From the NCBI GenBank assembly GCA_041687435.1, contig JAWLBX010000001.1:186001-250000 (forward strand): a stretch of DNA of 64,000 bases, written 5' to 3'. The translations under genes were made by a program, and so were the position numbers. The DNA is from JACKII01 sp041687435 (lineage in GTDB: Bacteria > Pseudomonadota > Alphaproteobacteria > Bin95). Below, piece by piece: positions 1-8,749 of this stretch. The notes beneath the pieces were generated by a model. That model was not told where the DNA came from. It saw only the letters and a program-made list of their open reading frames with translations, and ran no database searches. Numbering within the stretch: position 1 is the stretch's first letter; each line of letters begins with the position of its first letter.

Positions 1-1162
1 CGCTAAACCCTGCTTCTTCCAATACCTCCCGGGAATGCTCGCCAAGGCGTGGGGCGTGGCGGGTCAGGCCGCCGGGTGTTTTGTGGAAGGTGACGGGCAC
101 CTTGATGTGCCGTACGTGGCCTTCGCTCGGGTGCTCGCTTTCCGGAAACATGTCGACGGCAGCAAGGTGCGGGTCATCGAAAAGGTCTTCAGGGGTGTTC
201 ATTGGTGCGGCCGGCACATCCGCCTCTTCCAGCACGGCAAGCCAGTCGGACGTGGTGCGAGTCGGCATGATCTCCGAAAGGTGTTGATACAACTCACCGA
301 TGTTTTTCGTGCGCCCCGGCATGGTCTGAAACCGTTCATCCGCGGCCAGGTCTGGCCGGCCGGCCAGCTCGAAGAACGCCCGCCAGTGCTTGGTCGAATA
401 GGGCATCATGCAGATATAGCCATCCGCCGTCTTATGCGGTCGCCGGTAGGGCGAGAGCAGACGCACGTAGCCCGCCTCCCCCTTTGGCGGCACAAAGAAG
501 CGTTCCTGCATGTGCTCGTTGATGACGAAGCTGGCGAAAGTCTCGTACATTGGCACGTCGATCCGCTGGCCTTCGCCCGTACGCTCGCGATGGAACAGGC
601 CCATGCAGATCGAATAGAGCGCGAACAGGCCGCTGGTTTTGTCGGCCAGGACACTCGGTGCAAATCTTGGCTCGCCCGTGACCATCCCCGTTAGTGCCGC
701 AAGCCCGGAAAGCCCCTGAATCAGATCGTCATAGGCCGGCTTGTCGGCATAGGGGCCCGTCGGGCCAAAGCCTATGGCGTTGCAATAGACGATGTCTGGC
801 CGGGCCTTGGCGATGTCCTCATAGGCGATGCCCAGACGGGCGGCGGCTTTGGGCCGCATGTTGTGAATGAACACATCTGCCGTCGCGCACAGTTTCAAGA
901 GCGCCTCGCGCGCCTCCGCCTTTTTCAGATCCAACACGACCGAGCGCTTGTTGCGGCCTTTGATCAGAAAGGCGGCGGACATGCCCGGGTTGCGCGATGC
1001 GCCGACCTGGCGGGAGATATCGCCTTCCGGGCCTTCAACCTTGATGACATCCGCGCCCATCTCGCCCAGAATCTGGGTGCAATAGGGGCCGAACATGACG
1101 GTGGTCAGGTCGATGACGCGGACCCCGGACATGGGGCCTTTCGGTGTGGTGGTCTCGGACAC
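1..1162 (-). CDS. Class III CoA-transferase (CaiB/BaiF family), C-terminus cut by window edge
   Basis: Predicted to move CoA between an acyl-CoA donor and a carboxylic acid. The N-terminus carries the family signature GVRVIDLTTVMFGPYC followed by GADVIKVE, and the aspartate in RIDVPMYE (about residue 202) matches the catalytic Asp of the family. 387 codons lie in the window without a stop, close to the usual 380-410, so only a few residues should be missing. I chose the GTG at 1162 because GAGGAAA lies about 10 nt upstream; the ATG at 1132 would remove ten residues before the conserved region. The substrate cannot be told from sequence; racemase-type members such as alpha-methylacyl-CoA racemase share the fold. 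Confidence 0.9.
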   Translation of the reverse strand, partial: MSETTTPKGPMSGVRVIDLTTVMFGPYCTQILGEMGADVIKVEGPEGDISRQVGASRNPGMSAAFLIKGRNKRSVVLDLKKAEAREALLKLCATADVFIHNMRPKAAARLGIAYEDIAKARPDIVYCNAIGFGPTGPYADKPAYDDLIQGLSGLAALTGMVTGEPRFAPSVLADKTSGLFALYSICMGLFHRERTGEGQRIDVPMYETFASFVINEHMQERFFVPPKGEAGYVRLLSPYRRPHKTADGYICMMPYSTKHWRAFFELAGRPDLAADERFQTMPGRTKNIGELYQHLSEIMPTRTTSDWLAVLEEADVPAAPMNTPEDLFDDPHLAAVDMFPESEHPSEGHVRHIKVPVTFHKTPGGLTRHAPRLGEHSREVLEEAGFS

Positions 1163-1277
1163 GGCAGTCTGTTTCCTCGGACGTTGGATGCGCTCTGGCA
1201 TTGCTCTTCACGCAATTCCGGCGATTATAGGCGCTTCAGAGAATTGCGACACCCACGCCTGTTAGGAGAGTCGGCCC

Positions 1278-1853
1278 ATGGATGCCCTCACCCTGCTGAA
1301 GGAACGCTCATCCACCCTGCCCCGGTTCATGTCCGAACCTGGACCGAGTGACAGCGACCTGGCTGAAATGTTCGAGGCAGCAACCCGAGTGCCTGATCAT
1401 GGCATGGTGCGCCCATGGCGCTTTGTCGTACTGCGCGGCGACGACCGGGCAAAGATGGGCGAGGTATTCGCCAATGCCCTGAAGGCCCGCAAGCCGGATG
1501 CCGATGAGGAGGCGCTAGAGACGGAACGCAAACGCGCGCTACGTTCGCCCGTGGTGGTTGCCGTTCTGGCCCGCACCAAGCCACATCCGAAGGTGCCGCA
1601 CGTGGAACAGATCGTCTCCGCCGGTCAAGCCGCCCTTGCCTTGCAGCTTGCCGGACAGGCGAGAGGGTTCGGCAGTGTCATGCTGACGGGTGACAACGCC
1701 TATGATCCTAATGTCAAAGCCTTTTTCGGCCTCAAAGAAGACGATGCGATCATCGCCTTTCTCTATCTCGGCACGCCGTCCGACAAGGTGCCGGCCAAAA
1801 AACGGCCTGAGCCCGATCAGTTCGTTGAAGCGTTCGGCGCACACTCGGGCTAG
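1278..1853 (+). CDS. Nitroreductase family protein (YdjA-like)
   Basis: A 191-residue FMN-dependent oxidoreductase of the nitroreductase fold, which reduces nitro compounds or quinones with NAD(P)H. Family features are the N-terminal helix followed by VPDHGMVRPWRFVVL (phosphate and FMN binding), the central helix with IVSAGQAALALQLAG, and GFGSVMLTG near the C-terminus. This short, single-domain layout resembles the YdjA group. AGGAGAG stands about 9 nt before the ATG. It diverges from the CoA-transferase and is followed 30 bp later by a DUF454 gene on the same strand. The physiological substrate is unknown. Confidence 0.88.
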   Translation: MDALTLLKERSSTLPRFMSEPGPSDSDLAEMFEAATRVPDHGMVRPWRFVVLRGDDRAKMGEVFANALKARKPDADEEALETERKRALRSPVVVAVLARTKPHPKVPHVEQIVSAGQAALALQLAGQARGFGSVMLTGDNAYDPNVKAFFGLKEDDAIIAFLYLGTPSDKVPAKKRPEPDQFVEAFGAHSG

Positions 1854-1883
1854 CGGGGCTCTCGCAAGGGCGGAAGGCCCGGC

Positions 1884-2288
1884 ATGTCCGTGAACCGCCC
1901 GCTATCCGCCCCGGTCCGCTGGGCGCTCATTGGCATTGGCTGGACGGCGGTTGGCCTGGCCGCTCTTGGCGTGCTTCTGCCCTTGCTGCCGACCACACCC
2001 TTCCTTTTGGTTGCGGCCTGGGCGTTCGGCCGATCCAGCGCCCGCTTTCATGGCTGGCTGAACCGAAACCGGTGGTTCGGTTCGATGCTGCGGGACTGGC
2101 AGCAATATGGGGCCATTCCGCTCTGGGCCAAAGTCATGGCGGTAGCGTTCATGTCACTGGCCATGATCGGCCTGATCCAGCGCGGCAGCTTGCCCATCTG
2201 GGCGCTCGCATTGATCGGGGGCGCGCTGGCAACCGTATCCGTTTGGATCACGACCAGACCCAGCGGCCAGAAAGATCAGAACCAATGA
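1884..2288 (+). CDS. DUF454 / YbaN-family inner membrane protein
   Basis: A 134-residue membrane protein with a hydrophobic hairpin at about residues 10-46 carrying LLPLLPTTPFLLVAAWAFG, the hallmark of the YbaN/DUF454 family, and a second hydrophobic pair at about 80-125. The loop between them contains RSSARFHGWL, also typical. Function in the family is not established. Its stop overlaps the next start (ATGA at 2285-2288), so it is probably translationally coupled to the HAD hydrolase downstream. Confidence 0.85.
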   Translation: MSVNRPLSAPVRWALIGIGWTAVGLAALGVLLPLLPTTPFLLVAAWAFGRSSARFHGWLNRNRWFGSMLRDWQQYGAIPLWAKVMAVAFMSLAMIGLIQRGSLPIWALALIGGALATVSVWITTRPSGQKDQNQ

Positions 2289-2950
2289 ACGAACTTCACC
2301 AAGACGTCCTCCCGCAACTTGCCGAACTCAGCCTGGACCCGGGCCGCCCACTGCTGATTTCGGATGCGGACGAGGTTCTGTTCGACTTTATGGCCACGTT
2401 CGTCGGTTATGTGGAGGAACGGGGCCATTATTATGACTGGAAAACTTTCGCGCTGACCGGCAACATCCGGCGTCCGCACGATCATAGTGCCTTGTCCCCA
2501 GCAGAAGTCCGCGATCTCATCAACACGTTCTTCGCCGAGCGCACCGAAACCATACCGCCCGTAGAAGGTGCTGCAGGCGCATTGCGCACCTTGGCCGCTG
2601 ACGGCATCCAGGTGATCGTGCTCTCCAACCTGCCATTGGCCCAACGCGCAGACCGCGCGCGCGCCCTAGCACGGCATGGCATGGATTACCCGATCATCGC
2701 GAATGCCGGCCTGAAAGGCCCAACGGTGCGAGCGCTGGCTGCACGGACCGGAGCGCCAGCCGCCTTCATCGACGATATCGGTCATCATCATGAGAGCGTC
2801 GCCGCGCATGCCGCAGACGTTCACCGGTTGCATTTCTCCAGCCACCCTCGCCTGCGAGCCCTGCAAGGCCACATTCCAACCGCCCATCATCAGGCAGAAA
2901 GCTGGGAAGAACTGGCGGCACAGGTACGGACACGGCTGCTCAGTACATAG
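2285..2950 (+). CDS. HAD-superfamily hydrolase
   Basis: A 221-residue haloacid dehalogenase-like phosphohydrolase. Motif I is DADEVLFDF (nucleophile Asp and general acid Asp), motif II is VLSNLP and motif IV is FIDDIGHH, so the Mg-dependent active site looks intact. The start at 2285 overlaps the stop of the DUF454 gene by 4 bp; the same frame is open further upstream but lies inside DUF454 coding sequence. The small cap region between motifs I and II suggests a C1-type cap. The substrate is unknown. Confidence 0.8.
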   Translation: MNELHQDVLPQLAELSLDPGRPLLISDADEVLFDFMATFVGYVEERGHYYDWKTFALTGNIRRPHDHSALSPAEVRDLINTFFAERTETIPPVEGAAGALRTLAADGIQVIVLSNLPLAQRADRARALARHGMDYPIIANAGLKGPTVRALAARTGAPAAFIDDIGHHHESVAAHAADVHRLHFSSHPRLRALQGHIPTAHHQAESWEELAAQVRTRLLST

Positions 2951-3114
2951 GGATCAAACGCTCATCCTCGACGGCCCGGGCAACCATCGCCGCCAACATT
3001 TTCCAGCTCCTTGACCAGCCCGACGGCGTTCCGGGCTGCAAAATTACAGCAGCAGGCAGCGCCGATTCCGGAAGCGCCGCCCGTGACGATGGTGACTTTG
3101 TCTTGCCACTGCAT
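2947..3114 (-). pseudogene. Short-chain dehydrogenase/reductase remnant
   Basis: An ATG at 3114 opens a 50-codon frame whose first residues, MQWQDKVTIVTGGASGIG, are a classical SDR N-terminus with the TGxxxGIG cofactor motif. The frame stops at 2962-2964, whereas a working SDR needs about 250 residues with a Ser-Tyr-Lys triad, none of which is present. After the glycine-rich motif the protein loses SDR character (repeated Cys codons, then unrelated residues), as expected of a deletion or frameshift. A different minus-strand frame ending at 2947 reads AMVARAVEDERLIPMY and might be a C-terminal scrap, but that is weak. It most likely records decay of a gene between the HAD and flavin oxidoreductase genes. 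Confidence 0.6.
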
Positions 3115-3142
3115 GAGCGGTCTGCCGTTATCGGTCTTAAGG

Positions 3143-4282
3143 TTATGCTGGCGCGAACACGTCCTCCTGCTGCTGGCCTTTCAGCACCGGGGCGACTGTC
3201 GGGCCCGCGAACGCCGAATCGCGCTGCAGAATCGGCATAACCTCCCGTGCGAACAGGCGCATGTTCAACTCGCCCTCGTGATGAGGCATGCCGCCATAGG
3301 AGAAGTCGCAGACAATGTGGTCGGTTCCGGTCAGCCGCTGCAACTCGCCGACCTGCTGCAGACAATCGTCCGGCGTGCCAACAATTTGAATGCTGACATA
3401 GAAGTCGGTCATCTTTTTCCGGGCCACCGGATCTTTCATCTTGGCATAGGTCTTGGCGGTTTTTCCGTAAGACTCATAACCTTTGACATTGGCGAGATGC
3501 CCGTCGGAAAAATTGTAATGGTTGTCGATGGAGTCCCACTTCGCACCCAGATACTGCAAGGCGCGCTCCTGCGCTTCCTCACGGCTCGGTGCACAGGAGA
3601 CATTGGTCAGGATGACCGGCGGCGTCGGCGTATGGCCGACACTGATCGCCATGTCACGGTAGGTCTGGATATCCGCCGCCGCCTTGTTCCATTCGTTCTG
3701 CATGATCACCATCATGCCGAAGCCCAGCTTCGCCATGATTTCCGCCGACTCCGGGCTGACGGACGAGGCATAAAAGCGCCGTTCCGGGTGCGACATCGGC
3801 CGCGGGCGGATCGACATTTTCGGAATCTTGTAGAACTCGCCATCCCACTCGAACACCTCATCCCGCAAGGCCTTGGTGATGAGCTGGGCGGATTCGGCGA
3901 AGCGAGGCCGGGCCTCTTCCATGGGAATACGGAAGCCCTCGTATTCCTTGGTGGCGGCACCGCGGCCAAAACCGAACATACAACGCCCGCCACAAAGAAG
4001 GTCGAGATAGGCAATCTGCTCCGCCACACGGATCGGATCATGCCAGGGCAGGACGATCACACACGTTCCGAGGGTAATCCGGCTGGTTTTAGCGGCATAG
4101 TAGCTGAGCAGTTGCAGCGGGCTCGGCGACATGGAGTAACCGGTGAAATGATGCTCCAAGCCAAAAAGCGAGTCGAAGCCCAGCGGCTCCGCCAGATCGG
4201 CAAGGGCGAGGTGTTCGGCCAGCACCGCGGCGTCCGGGCGGCCCGGCTCCGCAAGCACGCTGATATCGGTTCCGACTTTCAT
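3143..4282 (-). CDS. LLM-class flavin-dependent oxidoreductase (bacterial luciferase-like)
   Basis: A 379-residue TIM-barrel monooxygenase of the luciferase-like family, expected to use reduced FMN or F420 with O2. Visible features are GFDSLFGLEHHFTGY (helix-strand region before the flavin pocket), TLGTCVIVLPWHDPIRVAEQ, and GGRCMFGFGRGA with the glycine-rich phosphate loop. The ATG at 4282 is preceded by GGAGGAAAAG about 5 nt away, which decides the start over an upstream in-frame codon at 4315. It follows a 3-hydroxyisobutyrate dehydrogenase-like gene on the same strand, separated by a 156-bp spacer with a strong hairpin and an inverted repeat, so it probably has its own promoter. The substrate is unknown. 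Confidence 0.88.
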   Translation of the reverse strand: MKVGTDISVLAEPGRPDAAVLAEHLALADLAEPLGFDSLFGLEHHFTGYSMSPSPLQLLSYYAAKTSRITLGTCVIVLPWHDPIRVAEQIAYLDLLCGGRCMFGFGRGAATKEYEGFRIPMEEARPRFAESAQLITKALRDEVFEWDGEFYKIPKMSIRPRPMSHPERRFYASSVSPESAEIMAKLGFGMMVIMQNEWNKAAADIQTYRDMAISVGHTPTPPVILTNVSCAPSREEAQERALQYLGAKWDSIDNHYNFSDGHLANVKGYESYGKTAKTYAKMKDPVARKKMTDFYVSIQIVGTPDDCLQQVGELQRLTGTDHIVCDFSYGGMPHHEGELNMRLFAREVMPILQRDSAFAGPTVAPVLKGQQQEDVFAPA

Positions 4283-4319
4283 GGCTTTTCCTCCAAGACC
4301 GGCAGTCCGGCCCAACTGA

Positions 4320-4339
4320 CATTGTACCTTTGGACAATG
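4320..4339 (-). promoter_or_regulatory. Inverted repeat upstream of the flavin oxidoreductase
   Basis: CATTGT and ACAATG form perfect 6-bp arms separated by 8 bp, centred about 47 bp upstream of the oxidoreductase start. This size and position suit an operator for a dimeric regulator, but no regulator gene is adjacent and the assignment is only structural. Confidence 0.35.
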
Positions 4340-4375
4340 CTAGGCACATGGAGGAGCGAATCAAGTTTGCTAGGC

Positions 4376-4416
4376 CAAGGGTGCCGGCGTGCCGCAGGGG
4401 CAAGCCGGCACCCTTG
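4376..4416 (-). terminator. Strong hairpin between dehydrogenase and oxidoreductase genes
   Basis: A perfect 13-bp stem (arms CAAGGGTGCCGGC and its complement) encloses a 15-nt loop just after the dehydrogenase stop codon. There is no U-tract on either strand, so it is not a classical intrinsic terminator. It may stabilise the 3' end of the dehydrogenase mRNA or end transcription with help. Confidence 0.5.
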
Positions 4417-4438
4417 CCTGGGCGGACTCGCCGTCGGC

Positions 4439-5353
4439 CTACTCTTTTGGCGCGTTGCGGCGAGAGCGAATTTCGACGCCGCCGGCCTGTTCTTCCATAT
4501 ACCGGACCAGATTGGTAAAATCCTCACCGGTGCCGCCACGGTTCAGGGCATAGCTCCACCATTGACGCACCGGCTGGCCAACCCACATCGGCACGCCCAG
4601 CGCCTCGGCTTCCTCAATGGCGAGCTTGACATCCTTGTGCATCAACTCGGTGCGGAAGCCGTAGTCGAACGTGCGATTGAGCACGGATTTCGGGAATTTG
4701 TCGCGCACGGCGGTGTTCATGCCGCTGCCGGCGCAGATCACATCCACCATCACATCCGGGTCCAGACCGGCCTTCGCACCGACAACGAAGGCTTCCGCCG
4801 TCGCAACCATGGCCGTCGCGGACAGATAGTTGTTCAGCAGCTTGATCATCTGCCCATGGCCAGGGGTCTCTCCAACAAAGAACGGCTTGCCGATGAAGGC
4901 CAGCGCCGGCTGATAGCGCTCCCAGAGCGCCTCCGGACCGGCGACCATGACAGCCAGCGTACCCTTCTCGGCTCCGCCAACACCGCCGGAAACCGGTGAG
5001 TCCATCTGGGTGATACCGTGCTCCGCCAAACCCTTGGCGATATCCTCCGCCATCCGCGGGCCGGTGGTAGAGAGATCGATGAAAGTCTTGATGCGGCTGC
5101 CCTCACAGACACCCCCATCGCCCAACGCCACGGCCTTGACCACGTCCGGTGTCGGCAGGCTGACCAGCACACACTCGACCTGATCGGCAACGTCCTTGAT
5201 CGATGTGGCGGCCTCCGCGCCGGCATCGACCAGCGCCTGCAGGGCCTTGGGGTTCTGGTCGTATGCGAGGAGCGGGTATCCGCCGCCCAGCAACCGCCGC
5301 GCCATCGGCGCCCCCATGGCGCCCAGTCCGATAAATCCAAGGCGTTCCGCCAT
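4439..5353 (-). CDS. NAD(P)-dependent oxidoreductase, 3-hydroxyisobutyrate dehydrogenase family
   Basis: A 304-residue beta-hydroxyacid dehydrogenase. The N-terminus has the Rossmann motif GFIGLGAMGAPMARRLL, then DSPVSGGVGGAEKGTLAVM (substrate-binding loop) and GHGQMIKLLNNYL with the conserved catalytic Lys. The ATG at 5353 has GAGGA 7-8 nt upstream; the in-frame TTG at 5362 is less likely. Known members oxidise 3-hydroxyisobutyrate or reduce tartronate semialdehyde; which applies here is not evident. The 92-bp upstream spacer contains separated TATAGT/ACTATA arms that could be regulatory. Confidence 0.88.
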   Translation of the reverse strand: MAERLGFIGLGAMGAPMARRLLGGGYPLLAYDQNPKALQALVDAGAEAATSIKDVADQVECVLVSLPTPDVVKAVALGDGGVCEGSRIKTFIDLSTTGPRMAEDIAKGLAEHGITQMDSPVSGGVGGAEKGTLAVMVAGPEALWERYQPALAFIGKPFFVGETPGHGQMIKLLNNYLSATAMVATAEAFVVGAKAGLDPDVMVDVICAGSGMNTAVRDKFPKSVLNRTFDYGFRTELMHKDVKLAIEEAEALGVPMWVGQPVRQWWSYALNRGGTGEDFTNLVRYMEEQAGGVEIRSRRNAPKE

Positions 5354-5445
5354 GTTCCTCAATCCCTATAGTGACTGTGTGTCCATATGTGGTGTTCTGA
5401 CTATACTGGCGTGCAAACTCTCTGGCCATGCGGCCCATTCTGGCC

Positions 5446-7260
5446 TCATCGCCTAGCGAAAAGGCGCTCAATGTCGGTGAGTTTCAGTTCGACATAGGTC
5501 GGCCGGCCATGATTGCACTGGCCAGAATGCGGCGTGACCTCCATCTCGCGCAGCAAAGCGTTCATTTCCGCCATATTGAGCCTGCGCCCGGCGCGAACAC
5601 TGCCATGGCACGCCATCGTGCCGCAAATCGCATCCAGCCGTTCCTTCAAACCGTTGGCCGAATCCCAGGTTGCCAATTCGTCAGCAAGATCCCGCAATAG
5701 GCCGGCGCAATCGGTGTGTCCCAGCAGCGCCGGCGTTTCCCGCACCACGACCGCCCCATGACCGAACGCCTCGATCACCAGCCCCAATTCCGCAAGTTCG
5801 TGGCTGCGGTCGGCGAGGCGGTCCGCGGCAGCGGGTTCCAACTCCACGACCTCCGGCAACAGCAGGGCCTGCCTGGCAACATTGCCGCTGGCCAAGGCCT
5901 TTTTCATCCGCTCCAATACCAAACGCTCGTGCGCGGCATGCTGATCGACGATCACAACGCCGTCGTCGGTCTGCGCGACAATGTAGGTGCCATGTAGCTG
6001 CGCCCGCGCGGCGCCAAGCGGATAGGCCTCCGCTGGCATGACCTCCTCCGCCTCGGGAAGGGCCGCGGCAGCGGATTCTGCGGCAGACCCTGCAAGCGGG
6101 CTGCCGGGCGCCGGATGTGGCGCCTGAAAGGCCGCTGCCCGTTCAGCCACGGCTCGCGCCGGTTGGTCTGCACGATAGGCCGGTGCAAACAGGCTGGCGA
6201 GCCTGCCGCTGCCGCCCGGCCGAAAAGCCCCCAGTGTCGCTGCTGACACCGTCGATGCCGCCCGGTAGCCAGCCGCGTCCAGAGCCTGCCGCACGCCCGC
6301 CACTAGCAATCCGCGCACCGCGGCATTGTCCCGAAACCGCACTTCTGCCTTGGCCGGATGCACGTTGACGTCCACCGCTTCCGCATCCACCTCCAAAAAC
6401 AGCGCCACGGCCGGGTGTCGGCCACGGGGAATCATATCCTCATAGCCGCCTTTCAATGCGCCCAGCAGCAGACGGTCGCGCACGGCCCGCCCGTTGACAA
6501 ACAGGTATTGGCTGGCCGTTGTGGCACGGTGATAGGTCGGCAGCCCGATCAAACCCGTGAGCCGCAAACCGTCCCGGACCGCATCGATCGGCACAGCATT
6601 TTCCCGAAACTCACGGCCCAGTACGGCAGCAAGGCGGTCACTCTGTGCATCTTCACCCTGGGCAACCGGCAGTTTCAGCAATTCACGGTTTTCATCACGC
6701 AAACCGAACGCAACGCGAGGCGACGCCATCGCAAGCCGGCGCATGTAATCCTGAATCTGACCACTTTCCGCCCGCGCAGTTTTAAGGAATTTCAGGCGGG
6801 CGGGCGTAGCAAAAAACAGATCGCGCACCTCAACAAGCGTGCCCTGCCCCTGGGCAGCTGGGCGCGGCTCCCCAACCCGGCCGCCATCGACGGTAATGGA
6901 CCACGCCTCGTCCGCTCCTGCAGGGCGCGAACTGATGGTAAGCCGTGCAACAGCACCGATGGATGGCAGCGCCTCGCCCCGGAACCCAAGGGTTCGGATA
7001 TGAACCAGATCATCCCCTGGCAGCTTGGACGTAGCATGCCGTTGGACTGCCAATGCCAGTTCGTCCGGCGCCATACCTCGGCCATCGTCGCGAACACTGA
7101 TCAACGCCTTGCCGCCTTCGCGAATGGCGACCTCGATCCGCGCCGCACCGGCGTCGATGCCGTTTTCCACCAATTCCTTGACCACGGCCGATGGCCGCTC
7201 GATCACCTCACCCGCGGCGATCTGGTTAACCAAAACTTCGGGCAGCAGGCGAATGCTCAT
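5446..7260 (-). CDS. mutL: DNA mismatch repair protein MutL
   Basis: MutL (604 residues) couples mismatch recognition by MutS to strand incision. The GHKL ATPase domain is complete: KELVENGIDAGA (Glu29, Asn33), DDGRGM near 59-64 and TLGFRGEALPSIG near 91-103. A low-complexity linker spans about residues 320-400. The C-terminal domain carries DQHAAHERLVLE (439-450), matching the DQHA(X)2E(X)4E endonuclease motif, and a CNHGRPT motif near the end, so this is the nicking type of MutL expected in bacteria without MutH. The ATG at 7260 matches the family N-terminus MSIRLLP. It follows pgi by 19 bp on the same strand; mutS is about 49 kb away in this window. Confidence 0.97.
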   Translation of the reverse strand: MSIRLLPEVLVNQIAAGEVIERPSAVVKELVENGIDAGAARIEVAIREGGKALISVRDDGRGMAPDELALAVQRHATSKLPGDDLVHIRTLGFRGEALPSIGAVARLTISSRPAGADEAWSITVDGGRVGEPRPAAQGQGTLVEVRDLFFATPARLKFLKTARAESGQIQDYMRRLAMASPRVAFGLRDENRELLKLPVAQGEDAQSDRLAAVLGREFRENAVPIDAVRDGLRLTGLIGLPTYHRATTASQYLFVNGRAVRDRLLLGALKGGYEDMIPRGRHPAVALFLEVDAEAVDVNVHPAKAEVRFRDNAAVRGLLVAGVRQALDAAGYRAASTVSAATLGAFRPGGSGRLASLFAPAYRADQPARAVAERAAAFQAPHPAPGSPLAGSAAESAAAALPEAEEVMPAEAYPLGAARAQLHGTYIVAQTDDGVVIVDQHAAHERLVLERMKKALASGNVARQALLLPEVVELEPAAADRLADRSHELAELGLVIEAFGHGAVVVRETPALLGHTDCAGLLRDLADELATWDSANGLKERLDAICGTMACHGSVRAGRRLNMAEMNALLREMEVTPHSGQCNHGRPTYVELKLTDIERLFARR

Positions 7261-7279
7261 GGTTTCCGCCAATCGTTCC

Positions 7280-8581
7280 CTAATGGCGCGGTTCAATCGC
7301 GCTCAGATATTTTCGGGCCAGCACCTTGCCCTGCTCGACGGCAGGCTGGTCGAACGGATCGACGCCCAGCATGCCCGCTGCAATAATGGTTTCGGCGATG
7401 AAATGCATCATCAGCGCCCCCATCCCGGCCTCGTCCACCTGTTCCAGCGTCAGAATGCGCGTGGGGCAACCGTTTTGGATCAACGTGTCCGCGGTGGCGC
7501 GCTGCATGACATCCAGCAGATCGCCCATCGTCCGGCCATCCAGGTATTCCATCGCGCCGCGGTCTCCCGCCAATGCGGTGCGCATCAACCGGCCAGTACC
7601 GCGGGCCGGCGTGTGGACAAAGGTGAAAAGCTTGTCCCTCGGCCCATCCAGATAGAGCTGCAACTGGCTGTGCTGATCGACCGTACCGGCCGCCCGCACC
7701 GGCAAGACACCTTCACCTTCCTTGCCCAGCGATTCCGCCCACAACTGGCAATACCACTGTCCCATGGTGGCGAGCCGGTCACTGTACGGCATGAGGATCG
7801 ATGAATGAATGCCCCGGGTTTTCGACAGGCCGCACTGGACTGCAGCCCCGATTGCAGCCGGACATTCATTGCCGGTCAGAACATCGGCCACCACCTGTTC
7901 GGCACCGGCCCGGATATTCGCCGGGTCCAAACCCGCTATCGCCGCCGGCAAAAGCCCGACCAGCGAGAGAGCGGAAAACCGCCCGCCGATTCCCGGATCG
8001 TGTGGCAGCGCGACCATTCCATAATGCTGCGCAAGGGCCGAAAGCGGCGAAGCCTTCGGTTCGGTGATCACCGTAAAATGTTCGGCCACGGCCGCTTCAT
8101 CTTCGCCTTGCAGCAGGGCTTCAACGCAGATCATTGTCTGCGCCAGTGTTTCGGCCGTACCGCCCGACTTCGAAATCGCGATGAAATCTGTCCGCGACAG
8201 GTCGAGGCTCCGGAACAGGTGATCGAACGTGTGCGGATCGATATTGTCGAGGAAGATAAGCCGGGGCGAATCTCCACTGGGCCCGAATCCGGAATCCGCC
8301 AATGCATAAAGCGCCTGCCCGCCAAGACTCGAGCCGCCGGTGCCGAGCACCACCACGGTGTCCGACCGCTCCCGATGATATTCGGCGCGCTCTTCGATCA
8401 TGGGGATATCGTCACGGCGTTCCGGCAACAGCACCAAAGGTAAGGACCGCTTGTGGTGACCTTCGCGCAATATCGCCAACCCCGCCGAGGCGCGCCGCAA
8501 CCAAGCATTGAAAGTCTCCGGCGCCAAACCGGCAGCACCGATGTTGGCCGCCATGCAGCCATCGATGTTCTGGGAGTACAT
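7280..8581 (-). CDS. pgi: Glucose-6-phosphate isomerase
   Basis: Interconverts glucose-6-phosphate and fructose-6-phosphate in the cytoplasm. At 433 residues it belongs to the shorter Pgi form rather than the 550-residue enterobacterial type. Sugar-phosphate isomerase features include GTGGSSLGGQALY (80-92), ISKSGGTAETLAQ, the GIGGRFSALSLVGLLP segment with the conserved Arg, and VDQHSQLQLYLDGP. AGAGGA lies about 12 nt before the ATG at 8581. It is probably cotranscribed with mutL downstream (19-bp gap), an unusual pairing that may simply reflect readthrough. Confidence 0.95.
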   Translation of the reverse strand: MYSQNIDGCMAANIGAAGLAPETFNAWLRRASAGLAILREGHHKRSLPLVLLPERRDDIPMIEERAEYHRERSDTVVVLGTGGSSLGGQALYALADSGFGPSGDSPRLIFLDNIDPHTFDHLFRSLDLSRTDFIAISKSGGTAETLAQTMICVEALLQGEDEAAVAEHFTVITEPKASPLSALAQHYGMVALPHDPGIGGRFSALSLVGLLPAAIAGLDPANIRAGAEQVVADVLTGNECPAAIGAAVQCGLSKTRGIHSSILMPYSDRLATMGQWYCQLWAESLGKEGEGVLPVRAAGTVDQHSQLQLYLDGPRDKLFTFVHTPARGTGRLMRTALAGDRGAMEYLDGRTMGDLLDVMQRATADTLIQNGCPTRILTLEQVDEAGMGALMMHFIAETIIAAGMLGVDPFDQPAVEQGKVLARKYLSAIEPRH

Positions 8582-8634
8582 GGGTTGGCTATCCTCTTAA
8601 TTCCGGGCCGCGAACCGAATTGCGCAGCGTTGGT

Positions 8635-8663
8635 TTTATGTATGGATTATGGCGATTCGCCAA
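8635..8663 (-). promoter_or_regulatory. Candidate sigma-70 promoter of pgi with overlapping palindrome
   Basis: On the minus strand TTGGCG and CATAAA are separated by exactly 17 bp and lie 54-82 bp upstream of the pgi start. The -35 element is embedded in the 13-bp palindrome TGGCGATTCGCCA (8650-8662), a position where a repressor could block polymerase. Confidence 0.4.
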
Positions 8664-8718
8664 CAGCCTGAAAGCGCGCTTCCGCACAATGCCATTTGAG
8701 CCGGCCCACGCGCACAAG

Positions 8719-8749
8719 AAAAAACCGGGCACTCTTGTCGAGCGCCCGG
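8719..8749 (-). terminator. Rho-independent terminator, minus strand
   Basis: Reading leftward, CCGGGCGCT and AGTGCCCGG pair into a 9-bp stem with one G-U pair and a 7-nt loop, followed immediately by six T residues. This is the clearest intrinsic terminator in the window. No recognised gene ends here: it directly follows the stop codon of a 65-codon minus-strand frame, so it either serves that small gene or an untranslated RNA. Confidence 0.75.

Noticed and set aside
3011..4999. A 662-codon plus-strand frame opposite the flavin oxidoreductase and dehydrogenase
   Set aside because: It is antisense to two genes with clear motifs and crosses the intergenic hairpin.
5354..5445. TATAGT...ACTATA arms upstream of the dehydrogenase as an operator
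   Set aside because: The arms are 27 bp apart and short, so chance occurrence is likely; mentioned only within the gene entry.
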